From Candidatus Brocadia sp. (lineage in GTDB: Bacteria > Planctomycetota > Brocadiia > Brocadiales > Brocadiaceae): 46,462 nucleotides of DNA. The DNA is taken from the NCBI GenBank assembly GCA_013360945.1, contig JABWAQ010000014.1, positions 1 to 46,462 on the forward strand, given 5' to 3'. The first letter of the stretch is position 1; each line of letters begins with the position of its first letter. The notes below the pieces were generated by a model. It was not told where the DNA came from. It saw only the letters and a program-made list of their open reading frames with translations, and made no database searches. Positions 35,067 through 43,488 of this stretch are shown piece after piece. The position numbers were made by a program, and so were the translations under genes.

Positions 35067-36707
35067 ATGAATATGAAAGTATTAATAGCAGAAGACGAAA
35101 ATATTACCCGGTGCAGATTAGAGAAGTTTTTGGAAGAAATGGATTATGAGGTTATATCGTGCAAGGATGGTCTTGATGCCTGGGAGGTTATTCAGTCTGA
35201 AAATGCGCCAAACCTTCTCATCCTCGATTGGATGATGCCAGGAATGAGTGGTATAGAGATATGTCGCAAGATTCGGGAACGGAACACGGAACCTTATACC
35301 TATATTCTCTTGCTTACCTCAAAAAACGCGGAGGAGGATATTGTTACGGGAATGGAAGCAGGTGCGGACGACTATATCGACAAACCATTCAATCAAAATG
35401 AACTCAGGGTGCGTCTGAATGCCGGAAGGCGGATAGTCGAAATGAATAAAGATCTGCTGGAAGCACGCAATGTCCTGGCTAAAAAGGTCATCTATGATGA
35501 GTTGACTGATTTGTATAATCGTCACTATATGAGGGAAGTCCTTGAGAAGGAATATGCGCGTGCATTAAGACATCAAACCGATTTATCCTGCATGCTGCTT
35601 GATATAGATTATTTCAAGGTTATTAACGATACTTTTGGACATAGTTTTGGCGATTTGGTATTACGTGAATTTTCCGACTGTTTAAAACGGGAAGTAAGAA
35701 AGTATGACTTTATTTTCCGGTATGGTGGGGAAGAGTTCATGATACTTCTTCCCAACACAGACGTTAATGGGGCGCGGAGTGTAGCTGAAAAAATTCGCTC
35801 TACCTGTGAATCAAAAGTGTATAAAGATGGAATCAACTCAACAATTGCAACCGTCAGTATAGGTGTAGCATCAGTGAAATATCATCAGCTTTCAGAAAGT
35901 AAAGAACTTATAGCATTTGCAGACAAGGCTCTTTACCGCTCCAAGTCGGAGGGGAGAAACAGGGTCAGCGTTTACAAGAAAGATTCTTCTGTGGAATCCA
36001 AAGAAGGCAGGATTAGCAAAATAAAGGATTTCAGCTACCTGAAAGAAAGCATTTCATCTATTTTGGAAAAAACAAAAAAGGCATCTATCCAGTCTTTGTG
36101 TCTTATGGTTCGAAATCTGGGAGCTGATAAATACCAGAAGCACAACCGCCAGGTTGTACAATATATTGAACTTATAGGGGAAAGGTTTAATCTTCCGCCT
36201 GCTGTTGTAGAGTCCTTTAAAAACGCCTCACTGCTTCATGACAATTTTAAAATCCTGCTGAAAAAAACGTTAAAAAGCAAAGATAAGAGGCTGAAAGCCA
36301 GGGAAAAGTTAGAGATTGAAAGTCATCCCTATATGATGGCAGAGCTGACCGGGCTATTCGACTTTTTTGCCAATGAAAGATCGCTCCTTCAGCAACATCA
36401 TGAAAATTTTGATGGCTCCGGCTATCCCGTGGGGCTTAAAGGCGACGAAATATCTCTGGGCGCCAGGATATTTGCCACAGTCGATTCTATGGTTGCTATG
36501 TTATCTGAACGATCTTTTAGAAATGGCCTTCCACCAGAAAAGGTTATTGAAGAATTCGCTGATAAAGCCGGAAGTCAGTTTGATCCCAAACTGGTTTTTA
36601 TATTTTTTGATATCATTGAGAAGCAGGGACTTCTCTCTGTGCCAGAAGCAGCTTTAATGCGGGCAAAGGAAAAAGTAAAAGATGCTATGATTAAATGTAA
36701 GTCGTGA
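35067..36707 (+). CDS. Response regulator REC-GGDEF-HD-GYP fusion
   Basis: A 546-aa soluble regulator. The REC domain has phospho-acceptor D54 (LILDWMMPGMSG). GGDEF at about 145-310 has a GGEEF signature at 220-224 and an RxxD inhibitory site (RKYD) five residues upstream, so it should make c-di-GMP and be product inhibited. A C-terminal HD-GYP-like domain has HDNFK at 391-395, HHENFDGSGYPVGLKGDEIS with GYP at 452-454, and a later VDSMVAML. HDNFK departs from the usual HDIGK. ATG 35067 is chosen over upstream TTG 35052. It follows the HPt gene and precedes an HDOD protein. Confidence 0.92.
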   Translation: MNMKVLIAEDENITRCRLEKFLEEMDYEVISCKDGLDAWEVIQSENAPNLLILDWMMPGMSGIEICRKIRERNTEPYTYILLLTSKNAEEDIVTGMEAGADDYIDKPFNQNELRVRLNAGRRIVEMNKDLLEARNVLAKKVIYDELTDLYNRHYMREVLEKEYARALRHQTDLSCMLLDIDYFKVINDTFGHSFGDLVLREFSDCLKREVRKYDFIFRYGGEEFMILLPNTDVNGARSVAEKIRSTCESKVYKDGINSTIATVSIGVASVKYHQLSESKELIAFADKALYRSKSEGRNRVSVYKKDSSVESKEGRISKIKDFSYLKESISSILEKTKKASIQSLCLMVRNLGADKYQKHNRQVVQYIELIGERFNLPPAVVESFKNASLLHDNFKILLKKTLKSKDKRLKAREKLEIESHPYMMAELTGLFDFFANERSLLQQHHENFDGSGYPVGLKGDEISLGARIFATVDSMVAMLSERSFRNGLPPEKVIEEFADKAGSQFDPKLVFIFFDIIEKQGLLSVPEAALMRAKEKVKDAMIKCKS

Positions 36708-36754
36708 ATCCATACCATGCAGAGCTTTCCTCATGAAAAAGAGGAGTAATTGCT

Positions 36755-37648
36755 ATGAGTTTTGATAAAATTTCTATACTCATTTCTAAAATAAATTCCA
36801 TCCCCACGTTGCCAACCGTGGCATGTCGGGTTATAGAAATTACTGCCGATCCAAACAGTTCAGCAAATGACCTTACGGAAGTCATTACCCCTGATATATC
36901 CCTTGCCACGAAGCTGCTTAAAATGGCCAATTCTCCTTTTTTTGGCGCTATAAGGAAGGTTTCCTCACTGCAACACGCGATAACGGTTTTGGGTTTCAAA
37001 GAGGTGAGAAACCTGGTTATATCCGCAGTGGTATTTGAGAGTTTTATGAAAAGTGAAAAAAATAAAAATTATGATATTATGAAATTTTGGAAACATTCCT
37101 TTGTTTGCGGACTTGCAGCAAAAACTATTGCGACCGATCTGAGAAAAGCGAGTAATGAATATTTTGTTGCAGGTCTCATTCACGACATAGGGAAGCTGGT
37201 TATATACATTACCTTACCTCATGAATTTTTTAAACTGGACGAAGCTGCAAGGCGCTTGGAATTGAAATTCAAGGCCTTTGAGTTAGAGAAAGAAGTCATT
37301 GGAATGACTCATGACGAAGTTGGAATGAGGCTTCTGAAAAAATGGATGTTTCCGGAAAGCTTAATGACAGCTATTGGTTTTCATCATCGCCTTCAGGAAA
37401 CAGACAAAAAAACTCTTTTGCCGGTCATTGTGCATATCGCTGATATATTTGCTCATATACACGAGATGCAACCTGTGGTTGAAGGGGATGCCTCTCCCGA
37501 GATAGTTGGCCTTTATCCTGACATTATCAAACTTGCTCAAGCGTATGGAATAGATTGGGATGAGTCCGATTTGAACAGACTTCAGCAAGCATTTGCCGAG
37601 AGTATTGAAAAAGAGAAGGCTGCTTTTAGTCTGTTCTTTGGGAATTAA
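36755..37648 (+). CDS. HDOD-domain signalling protein
   Basis: A 297-aa protein with the HDOD fold. Its N-terminal part (LPTVACRVIEITADPNSSAN, ANSPFFGAIRKVSSLQHAIT) is typical, and it has GLIHDIGKLVIY at the HD-like core. HDOD proteins generally act as signalling scaffolds or regulators; here the HD pair is retained, but catalysis is not implied. It lies 47 nt after the response regulator with GAGGAG upstream, so it probably belongs to the same transcript. No transmembrane segments. Confidence 0.9.
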   Translation: MSFDKISILISKINSIPTLPTVACRVIEITADPNSSANDLTEVITPDISLATKLLKMANSPFFGAIRKVSSLQHAITVLGFKEVRNLVISAVVFESFMKSEKNKNYDIMKFWKHSFVCGLAAKTIATDLRKASNEYFVAGLIHDIGKLVIYITLPHEFFKLDEAARRLELKFKAFELEKEVIGMTHDEVGMRLLKKWMFPESLMTAIGFHHRLQETDKKTLLPVIVHIADIFAHIHEMQPVVEGDASPEIVGLYPDIIKLAQAYGIDWDESDLNRLQQAFAESIEKEKAAFSLFFGN

Positions 37649-38042
37649 GGCAGTTGTCAAGATTATGTCTATTTCGATTCACCGATGATTTGGGAGCCGG
37701 TTTGATAAATTAAATGTTTTTCCCTCCTGTTGCTTTTACCTGTCCCGATCCTTTCCTTTCATACGCATTTACATAAAATCCTTGCAATCTGAAAAATTTT
37801 TTGGATAATCTACCTGCGATTTTTGTCTGGATATCTCTTTTCCCGAGCAAGATTTATAGGGTTATAAAACCATTCTCAAGGGAATACCCAACAGACTGTT
37901 TCATTGCATTACATTCGGTGAAGAACCAAAAAGTAGAAAACGACGAAAGGTTTATTTGATGCATAGGAGCAACCTGCTTTTGAGGAACGAAGCCAGTGTA
38001 GGGTGCGTCCTACGCACCAATTCATTATGAATGGAAAGGACA
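37649..38042. other. Intergenic region with left REP
   Basis: A 394-nt A+T-rich stretch with no credible gene. Its right end holds the REP hairpin at 38002-38018 and then the RAYT ribosome binding site GGAAAGGA at 38033-38040. I see no clear promoter or terminator. Confidence 0.6.
37998..38018 (+). repeat. Left REP hairpin of RAYT unit
   Basis: GTAGGGTGCGT followed by CCT and ACGCACC: a 7-bp stem (38002-38008 with 38012-38018) and 3-nt loop, with a GTAG-type 5' head. An inverted copy occurs at 38465-38485. GTAG plus foldback hairpin is the typical REP form recognised by RAYT proteins. Confidence 0.8.
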
Positions 38043-38543
38043 ATGTCTGAATATCGCAGGATAAAAATGGAAGGCGGTACATATTTCTTTACCGTCAACA
38101 CCTACCATCGTCAACCAATTCTGACAGACGATTTGATCAGACGAACATTGCGGGAAGGTATATGCCAGGCAAGACAAACGTTACTATTCAAAATTAAAGC
38201 GTGGGTATTGTTGCCGGATCATCTGCATTGTATATGGACATTACCTTCAGGGGACGCGAATTTTCCGGCGCGTTGGGCGATTATCAAACGATACGTAAGC
38301 AGACGGTATGATGGCCATTTTCTTCGCATGCAGGGATTGAGTCATTCGCGGAGAAAGCGGAAGGAATCGGCATTGTGGCAACGGCGATTTTGGGAACATT
38401 TGATTCGGAACGAGGCGGATTTTAGACGGCACGTAGATTACATCCACTGGAATCCAGTTGATTTGGTGCGTGGGACGCACCCTACAGTAGCACCATCCAT
38501 AAAGAAAGTTGGGGTAAGGTGCGTTCTATGTATCGATTTATAA
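38043..38543 (+). mobile_element. REP-associated tyrosine transposase (RAYT, Y1_Tnp family)
   Basis: A 166-aa single-domain HUH transposase. The HUH pair is H60 and H62 in PDHLHCIW, and the catalytic Tyr is probably Y133 in HVDYIHWNPV. The N-terminal GGTYFFTVNTYHRQPIL is the family hallmark. ATG 38043 is preferred over ATG 38031 because GGAAAGGA at 38033-38040 lies just upstream of it. It is flanked by inverted REPs, and its last 25 or so codons run through and beyond the right REP. RAYTs are thought to mobilise REPs as single-stranded DNA. It sits inside the polysaccharide locus and may be the source of the repeats around it. Confidence 0.92.
38465..38485 (-). repeat. Right REP hairpin of RAYT unit, inverted
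   Basis: GGTGCGT (38465-38471), loop GGG and ACGCACC (38475-38481), followed by CTAC. It is the reverse-complement counterpart of 37998-38018 with one loop difference. It lies within the 3' coding part of the RAYT gene. A degenerate third copy (AAGGTGCGTTCTATG) lies at 38516-38530. Confidence 0.8.
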
Positions 38544-38558
38544 GGAATATAAAGAATA

Positions 38559-41500
38559 ATGAAAAGAGCATTGCTGGCTTGTGTCTTTGGAATTATAACC
38601 TTTTGGTGTTTGACCGTTTCGATTGAGGCGCTTGAGAAGAAAGATGATGAATCGTTACTCTTCTTAATGGCTGCCCGGAATGCTGCGAAGGCAGGGTGGA
38701 CCAATAAAGCCATCCAGCGATACGAAGCCTACCTCAAAAAAAATCCTGACGATGAGGTTGTGGTACTGGAATTTGCCGACTATTTGCAGAACAGCGGACA
38801 TTACCATAAAGCGGCGATCCACTACGATAGTTTAATACAGAAGATGGAAACTATGCCAGGGGAAAAGGTTGGGTTTGTAAAAAAACTTATGCTCAATGCC
38901 GCCCGGAATGCGGTCAAAAACAAAAAGGAGGATCGTGCGGTTGAGTATTATAAGCAGGCATTATCCTTTGACAGGGACGATTTAAAGGTTGCTGAGGAAG
39001 TAGCCGGTGTCTTTGCCGGATTAGAGAGGTTTGGAGAAGCCCTTGAACTCTGTGAAAAGATTTTACAGGTGGATCCACGAAATTTAGAAGCGTTAACTCT
39101 TAAAATTAACCTCTTGGTACGCCAAAAAAAATATGCTGAAGCAAGAGAAATGCTGGCAAAGATTCCGTATGAGGAAAATAACCTGAAATTGTTGCAGCTT
39201 GCGGCAGAAGTTGATGCGTGGTCGGGAAATTACGACGAGGCAATTGAGAAATACCAAAAACTGGTCAGACGTTTTCCCGAAAATCGTGACATTTGGTCTC
39301 AATATATTAAGGTTCTGTCGTGGTCAAAGAAGTGGCCTCTTTTATTGGGCGCCATACAAGAGCAAGGGGATAAAATTGAAATTACCGATGATATCCGCTC
39401 TATGTTGGTTGATGCATATCTGTCGGTAGGACAGGAAGAAAAAGCACTCGAGGTATGGAATACAATACATAGGGAATCCGATGCCTGGCATGCAACTGCT
39501 TTAATGATCGTCGATAAATTTCTCTCCCACAGAAAACTCACAGAGGCATCAAATGTCCTTGAAGAAATAGTGTCGGCCAGTAAACCCGTCCCTGAAATTC
39601 ACCTGCTGGCGAAACTGGCAATGATTTATGCCTATCGGGGAATGACTGGAAAGGGATTTGAAATCCTGAATCGATTTACCTTCTCTCCCCAATCAAAATC
39701 TATTATTGACATTACAAAGGCGGAAATATTGGCTTTAACAGGGCGCTATGAGGATGCGTTGGCAATACTCCATACCCTGGAAGGGGACAAGGAAATCGGA
39801 TTGCGTCCATGTATAATAGAGTTGGAATGTTACTACGCTTTAGAGAAAGACGAAATGCTCCTGGAAAAATCATCCCTGATATTGCCAAAATTATCTCCTG
39901 TCGAACGGGCCGAAAGGTTGAAGGTCTTAACGTTGCGTATCCTTTCCCAAATCCGTATGGGACTGTTTAAAGAGGCTGAAGAAGAAATTGAATTATTATC
40001 AAAAATAGACAAGAAGGATTTTGGGCCGGCAATTTTAACGGTTTTGTTACAAGATGCGGAAAGACAGTTAGACGAATATGAGAAATCAATCCGGATTTTA
40101 GGTAAGTTATTATCGGAGTTTTCGGCGGAAACAGAAATGGTCAGACCTCAACTCCTTGATAATGTGCCGCTTTCTGCCTGGAAAGCCGCTGATGAGGCCG
40201 CCATGCATCGTAATCCCGAAGTAACTGAACAACGGGCGAAGGCTGAATTTAAAGCCTGCAATTTTGAGCAATCGTTAAACCTCTACGAAGCCCTGGTTGA
40301 AAAAAATAAAGATACAGGAGATATGCTTGGGATGGTGGAATGTTACTTGAACCTGAACGAAGAGGAGGAGGCATGCAAATTATTTGAGGAGATTCAAGTA
40401 CTCAATTTACCCGAAAAAGAAATCACCCGTTACTTTGAAGCATTGGTTAAATTGAAGAGAAACAAGCAGGCGCTTTATGTCGGGTTGTCTGTTTTTCCGA
40501 AGGATGTTTCGCAAAAGACCGATGTCAGGGCGATCATGGTAATTGCAAATATTCAGTCCGGCGACAACGACGTCGCCAATGGGATAGTGAAAAAATATCT
40601 TTCAGATCGGCAGGAAGACAGAGCCATTTTTCAAACAATCGTGGAACGGGTCGGGTACTTTGACAGAGATAAGAAAAGCACGAATTATGAATTTGCAAAA
40701 GATTGGCTGCACCAGGCGGTTGAACAATTTCCCGACGATAGAGAGCTTCGGTATCAATATGCTAAACTGCTGGCCACTCACCGTGATTATGATCTGGCTG
40801 CAGAACAATTTTCCATACTTCAAAGGGATGGTTTAAAGGATGTGAGAATCCTCCGATGGCTGGCACAGGTAAATTCCTGGAGATATGAGTATGATGAATC
40901 ATTTCAGTGGTATGCTTTATATTTAAAAGAACGTCCGGCTGATTTTAAACGTCGGCATGAAGTGGCCAGGGTATACGGATGGGCTTTGCGCTTACGAGAG
41001 GCTAATGAAGCTTACAAAAATCTTTGCCGGGATTATCCGGAAGATTCTGAAATATATTGGGAGTGGGAGGCAAAAAGGAATAACTGGCTAGGGAGAAAAC
41101 GGACTGCAATTTCTTTTTACAACAAACTGGTAGAACGCCATCCTGAAGACACTGAATTTCTATTCGATTTGGGTCAAATGTACTCTCAACTAAACGTTAG
41201 TTCAAAGGCGGAAGATGCCTATAAAAAATTACTGGTCTATGCACCCGAACACAAACATGCCCAATTTGCTGAGGAATCGGAACAATGGAAACGCAGGCAA
41301 TCAGTATGGTTGAAACAGTCGTATCTCCATCAGAAAGGCAGTGGCGATGAATTTGGAAATTTTGAAATCACCATGTTCAGGACAGACGTGGATTATTCTC
41401 CTGCAAGATTTTCTGAGGCAATGGACCTTTCGTTAGGCTTGGGAAACACCATATTTAAATTTACGGAACATGGCGGCTCGTCAGCCGAGCATCTCACCTT

Positions 41501-42176
41501 GCATGCAAACAAGTATTTTGAGAATGGAGTAACAGCATATCTGGATGGAGAATTATCGACCTATTCCGAAAATCGTCATGAAACGGGACAGTTTGAAACG
41601 GGCGTTAGTTATAGAATTTATGATAGGTTTGATGTCTCATTATTGGGTGGCCGTGAGGACGTCCTGCAAAATTTCAATACCCTCAGGAATAGCAGGAGTC
41701 GTTATTATACCGGCGGACGTTTTGCCTGGGATATATCTCAGCGCATTGATATTTCGGGTCAGGTGAAAAAGTACTGGTTCGATGACAGCAATAACGGTAT
41801 CGAGGACGATACAATCATTGGATATAAGCTGTCTTTATATCCTAAAATCCTGAAATTTATCGTGGAAGTCTATGGTTTTGATACCCATGCACACCAGGAT
41901 GAATATTGGTCTCCGAGCAGTTACCGCAAATATATGGGCGGTGTTGTCTGGCGGCAGTATCTGGGAGAGGAGCATTTTAGCGGCGCCCCAAAACTGTATT
42001 ATGAGCTTGCCGTAAAACAAGGCGTGGATTCAGATGGCGTTGATTTTACTGAACCAAAGTTTGAATTTGGATGGGATAATCAAAGGCGTTGGAATGTAGG
42101 GCTCGAAATAAAGCCTGTGCAATCGTCGGTTTATGAAGAAGAACAGGCAAGCGTATTTTTAAATGTCCGGTTTTAA
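38559..42176 (+). CDS. BcsC/PgaA-like outer-membrane TPR-beta-barrel exporter
   Basis: A 1205-aa exported protein. A signal peptide spans about 1-25 (LLACVFGIITFWCLTVSIEA). It is followed by about 900 residues of TPR-like helical repeats (for example KAAIHYDSLI, EDRAVEYYKQALSFD, DEAIEKYQKLVRRFPE) and a C-terminal region of about 270 residues rich in alternating beta strands. It ends in NVRF, a terminal-Phe outer-membrane barrel signature. This architecture is that of BcsC and PgaA, whose periplasmic TPR scaffold feeds polysaccharide to an outer-membrane pore. It is longer in TPR content than usual. It lies 15 nt after the RAYT gene with weak AAGGA upstream, and before the GH8 lipoprotein gene. 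Sequence alone does not distinguish cellulose from another glucan. Confidence 0.82.
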   Translation: MKRALLACVFGIITFWCLTVSIEALEKKDDESLLFLMAARNAAKAGWTNKAIQRYEAYLKKNPDDEVVVLEFADYLQNSGHYHKAAIHYDSLIQKMETMPGEKVGFVKKLMLNAARNAVKNKKEDRAVEYYKQALSFDRDDLKVAEEVAGVFAGLERFGEALELCEKILQVDPRNLEALTLKINLLVRQKKYAEAREMLAKIPYEENNLKLLQLAAEVDAWSGNYDEAIEKYQKLVRRFPENRDIWSQYIKVLSWSKKWPLLLGAIQEQGDKIEITDDIRSMLVDAYLSVGQEEKALEVWNTIHRESDAWHATALMIVDKFLSHRKLTEASNVLEEIVSASKPVPEIHLLAKLAMIYAYRGMTGKGFEILNRFTFSPQSKSIIDITKAEILALTGRYEDALAILHTLEGDKEIGLRPCIIELECYYALEKDEMLLEKSSLILPKLSPVERAERLKVLTLRILSQIRMGLFKEAEEEIELLSKIDKKDFGPAILTVLLQDAERQLDEYEKSIRILGKLLSEFSAETEMVRPQLLDNVPLSAWKAADEAAMHRNPEVTEQRAKAEFKACNFEQSLNLYEALVEKNKDTGDMLGMVECYLNLNEEEEACKLFEEIQVLNLPEKEITRYFEALVKLKRNKQALYVGLSVFPKDVSQKTDVRAIMVIANIQSGDNDVANGIVKKYLSDRQEDRAIFQTIVERVGYFDRDKKSTNYEFAKDWLHQAVEQFPDDRELRYQYAKLLATHRDYDLAAEQFSILQRDGLKDVRILRWLAQVNSWRYEYDESFQWYALYLKERPADFKRRHEVARVYGWALRLREANEAYKNLCRDYPEDSEIYWEWEAKRNNWLGRKRTAISFYNKLVERHPEDTEFLFDLGQMYSQLNVSSKAEDAYKKLLVYAPEHKHAQFAEESEQWKRRQSVWLKQSYLHQKGSGDEFGNFEITMFRTDVDYSPARFSEAMDLSLGLGNTIFKFTEHGGSSAEHLTLHANKYFENGVTAYLDGELSTYSENRHETGQFETGVSYRIYDRFDVSLLGGREDVLQNFNTLRNSRSRYYTGGRFAWDISQRIDISGQVKKYWFDDSNNGIEDDTIIGYKLSLYPKILKFIVEVYGFDTHAHQDEYWSPSSYRKYMGGVVWRQYLGEEHFSGAPKLYYELAVKQGVDSDGVDFTEPKFEFGWDNQRRWNVGLEIKPVQSSVYEEEQASVFLNVRF

Positions 42177-42181
42177 AAATG

Positions 42182-42284
42182 GTAACAGTCCACCCGCCTT
42201 TCCATACGCCAATACCCTGACAGGGTTATCCAGGCGATATACAGTTCCCGTTCAGTGAGAAACAAGAGATGGGTGAACTGTTAC
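42182..42284. repeat. Short inverted-repeat element between exporter and GH8 genes
   Basis: A 103-bp segment bounded by 14-nt inverted repeats (42182-42195 and 42271-42284) with 13 of 14 matches. It contains the palindromic CCCTGACAGGG core at 42214-42224, related to 30095-30123. It fills the gap between two genes that are normally adjacent and leaves the GH8 start codon without a clear ribosome binding site. It could be a MITE-like insertion or a long regulatory hairpin. Confidence 0.55.
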
Positions 42285-42294
42285 TAAAAATGAA

Positions 42295-43428
42295 ATGAAA
42301 CAACGTTTGAATTATAAGAATATTTTCTTTGGAGTAGTCGTCTCTTGCTTATTTTTCGTTGGTTGCACTGATATGAAAACATCCTCTGAAGAACCATTAG
42401 TAACGTGGTGGAAATCATTCAAAAAAAACTTCATCCTCCCTGACGGGCGTGTGCAGCGGCCAGAACATGATTATGACACGGTGAGTGAAGGGCAAGCCTA
42501 CGCCATGCTTTTTTCCGTCTTTATGAAAGATAAAGAGACGTTCACTTTGCTTTATGATTGGACTGAAAAACACCTGAGCAGAAGCGATGCCTATGGCGAT
42601 CATCTTCTCGCCTGGCACTGGAAGGATGGCGATGTAAGAGATTGGATGCCTGCTTCGGATGCCGACTGTGATTTTGCGTTTGCCTTATTGCTTGCTTCTC
42701 TTCAATGGGAGGAAAAGGTATATCGTGAAAAGGCTGTTCAGGTGATTCATGACATCTTGAAGCTTGAAACAGCGCGTGGGGTTGATAACCGTCTTTTTCT
42801 GTTGCCGGGGTTATGGGGTAATGAGAAAAAGGGACACCTCGTGCAAAATCCCTCTTATTATAGTCCGGCGGCATTTCGCATGTTCTATGAAATAACACAA
42901 GACGACCAATGGTTGGATTTAGTAAAGACCACGTATTGGATTTTAAATCAATCTGGTGTCCATATGGACAATGTAAGTGGATGTGGTCTGATACCGGATT
43001 GGTGTATCGTAGATTCCCGCGGAAATATTTCCACGGCGGAAGGCAGGTCAAACGATTACGGATGGGAAGCGGTCAGGGTGCCCATGCGGGTAGGGCTTGA
43101 TATACTCTGGTATAAAACGGCAGATGCGAATACGGTTGTGGAAAAAATTTATCAGGTTTTACAAAGATCGGGCGCTGATACAGGGGAAATAAGGGCGGTA
43201 TACCGCTATACTGGAGTGCCGGCCGTCGAGTATAGTAGTTTGCCGGCGGATGCAATGGCCTGTTTTATGGCACAAATATTAAATAGTGCGGCTGATAAAA
43301 TAAGGGCTTCGCTAAAGAATAAACTGAGCGAAAAATCTTTTATCCTAAATTATTATGGGCAAAGCCTGGCATTTTTCCCCCTTGCACATGAGGCGGGGAT
43401 TTTGAAAAGGCTCAGACAAAGCCAATAA
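42295..43428 (+). CDS. GH8 endoglucanase-like lipoprotein (BcsZ-type)
   Basis: A 377-aa GH8 family protein. BcsZ enzymes cut beta-1,4-glucan during cellulose synthesis. The N-terminus is a lipoprotein signal with lipobox FVGC and lipid-modified Cys at 24, unlike the soluble periplasmic BcsZ. GH8 motifs include DTVSEGQAYAML with general acid E65 and ASDADCDFAFAL with D122/D124. In the segment aligned by eye with the BcsZ YDAIRV base region, this protein has GWEAVRVPMR (E258), an apparent Asp-to-Glu change. It lies downstream of the BcsC-like gene, as bcsZ often does near bcsC. Confidence 0.87.
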   Translation: MKQRLNYKNIFFGVVVSCLFFVGCTDMKTSSEEPLVTWWKSFKKNFILPDGRVQRPEHDYDTVSEGQAYAMLFSVFMKDKETFTLLYDWTEKHLSRSDAYGDHLLAWHWKDGDVRDWMPASDADCDFAFALLLASLQWEEKVYREKAVQVIHDILKLETARGVDNRLFLLPGLWGNEKKGHLVQNPSYYSPAAFRMFYEITQDDQWLDLVKTTYWILNQSGVHMDNVSGCGLIPDWCIVDSRGNISTAEGRSNDYGWEAVRVPMRVGLDILWYKTADANTVVEKIYQVLQRSGADTGEIRAVYRYTGVPAVEYSSLPADAMACFMAQILNSAADKIRASLKNKLSEKSFILNYYGQSLAFFPLAHEAGILKRLRQSQ

Positions 43429-43488
43429 AGACGCTACCAATTTGAAAATACAAAAGAGGGAAAAATTTACAGCGGAAATTTCTTCTGC

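Noticed and set aside
38247..38480. A 77-codon minus-strand frame inside the RAYT gene
   Set aside because: It is antisense to the HUH transposase, whose motifs are all intact.
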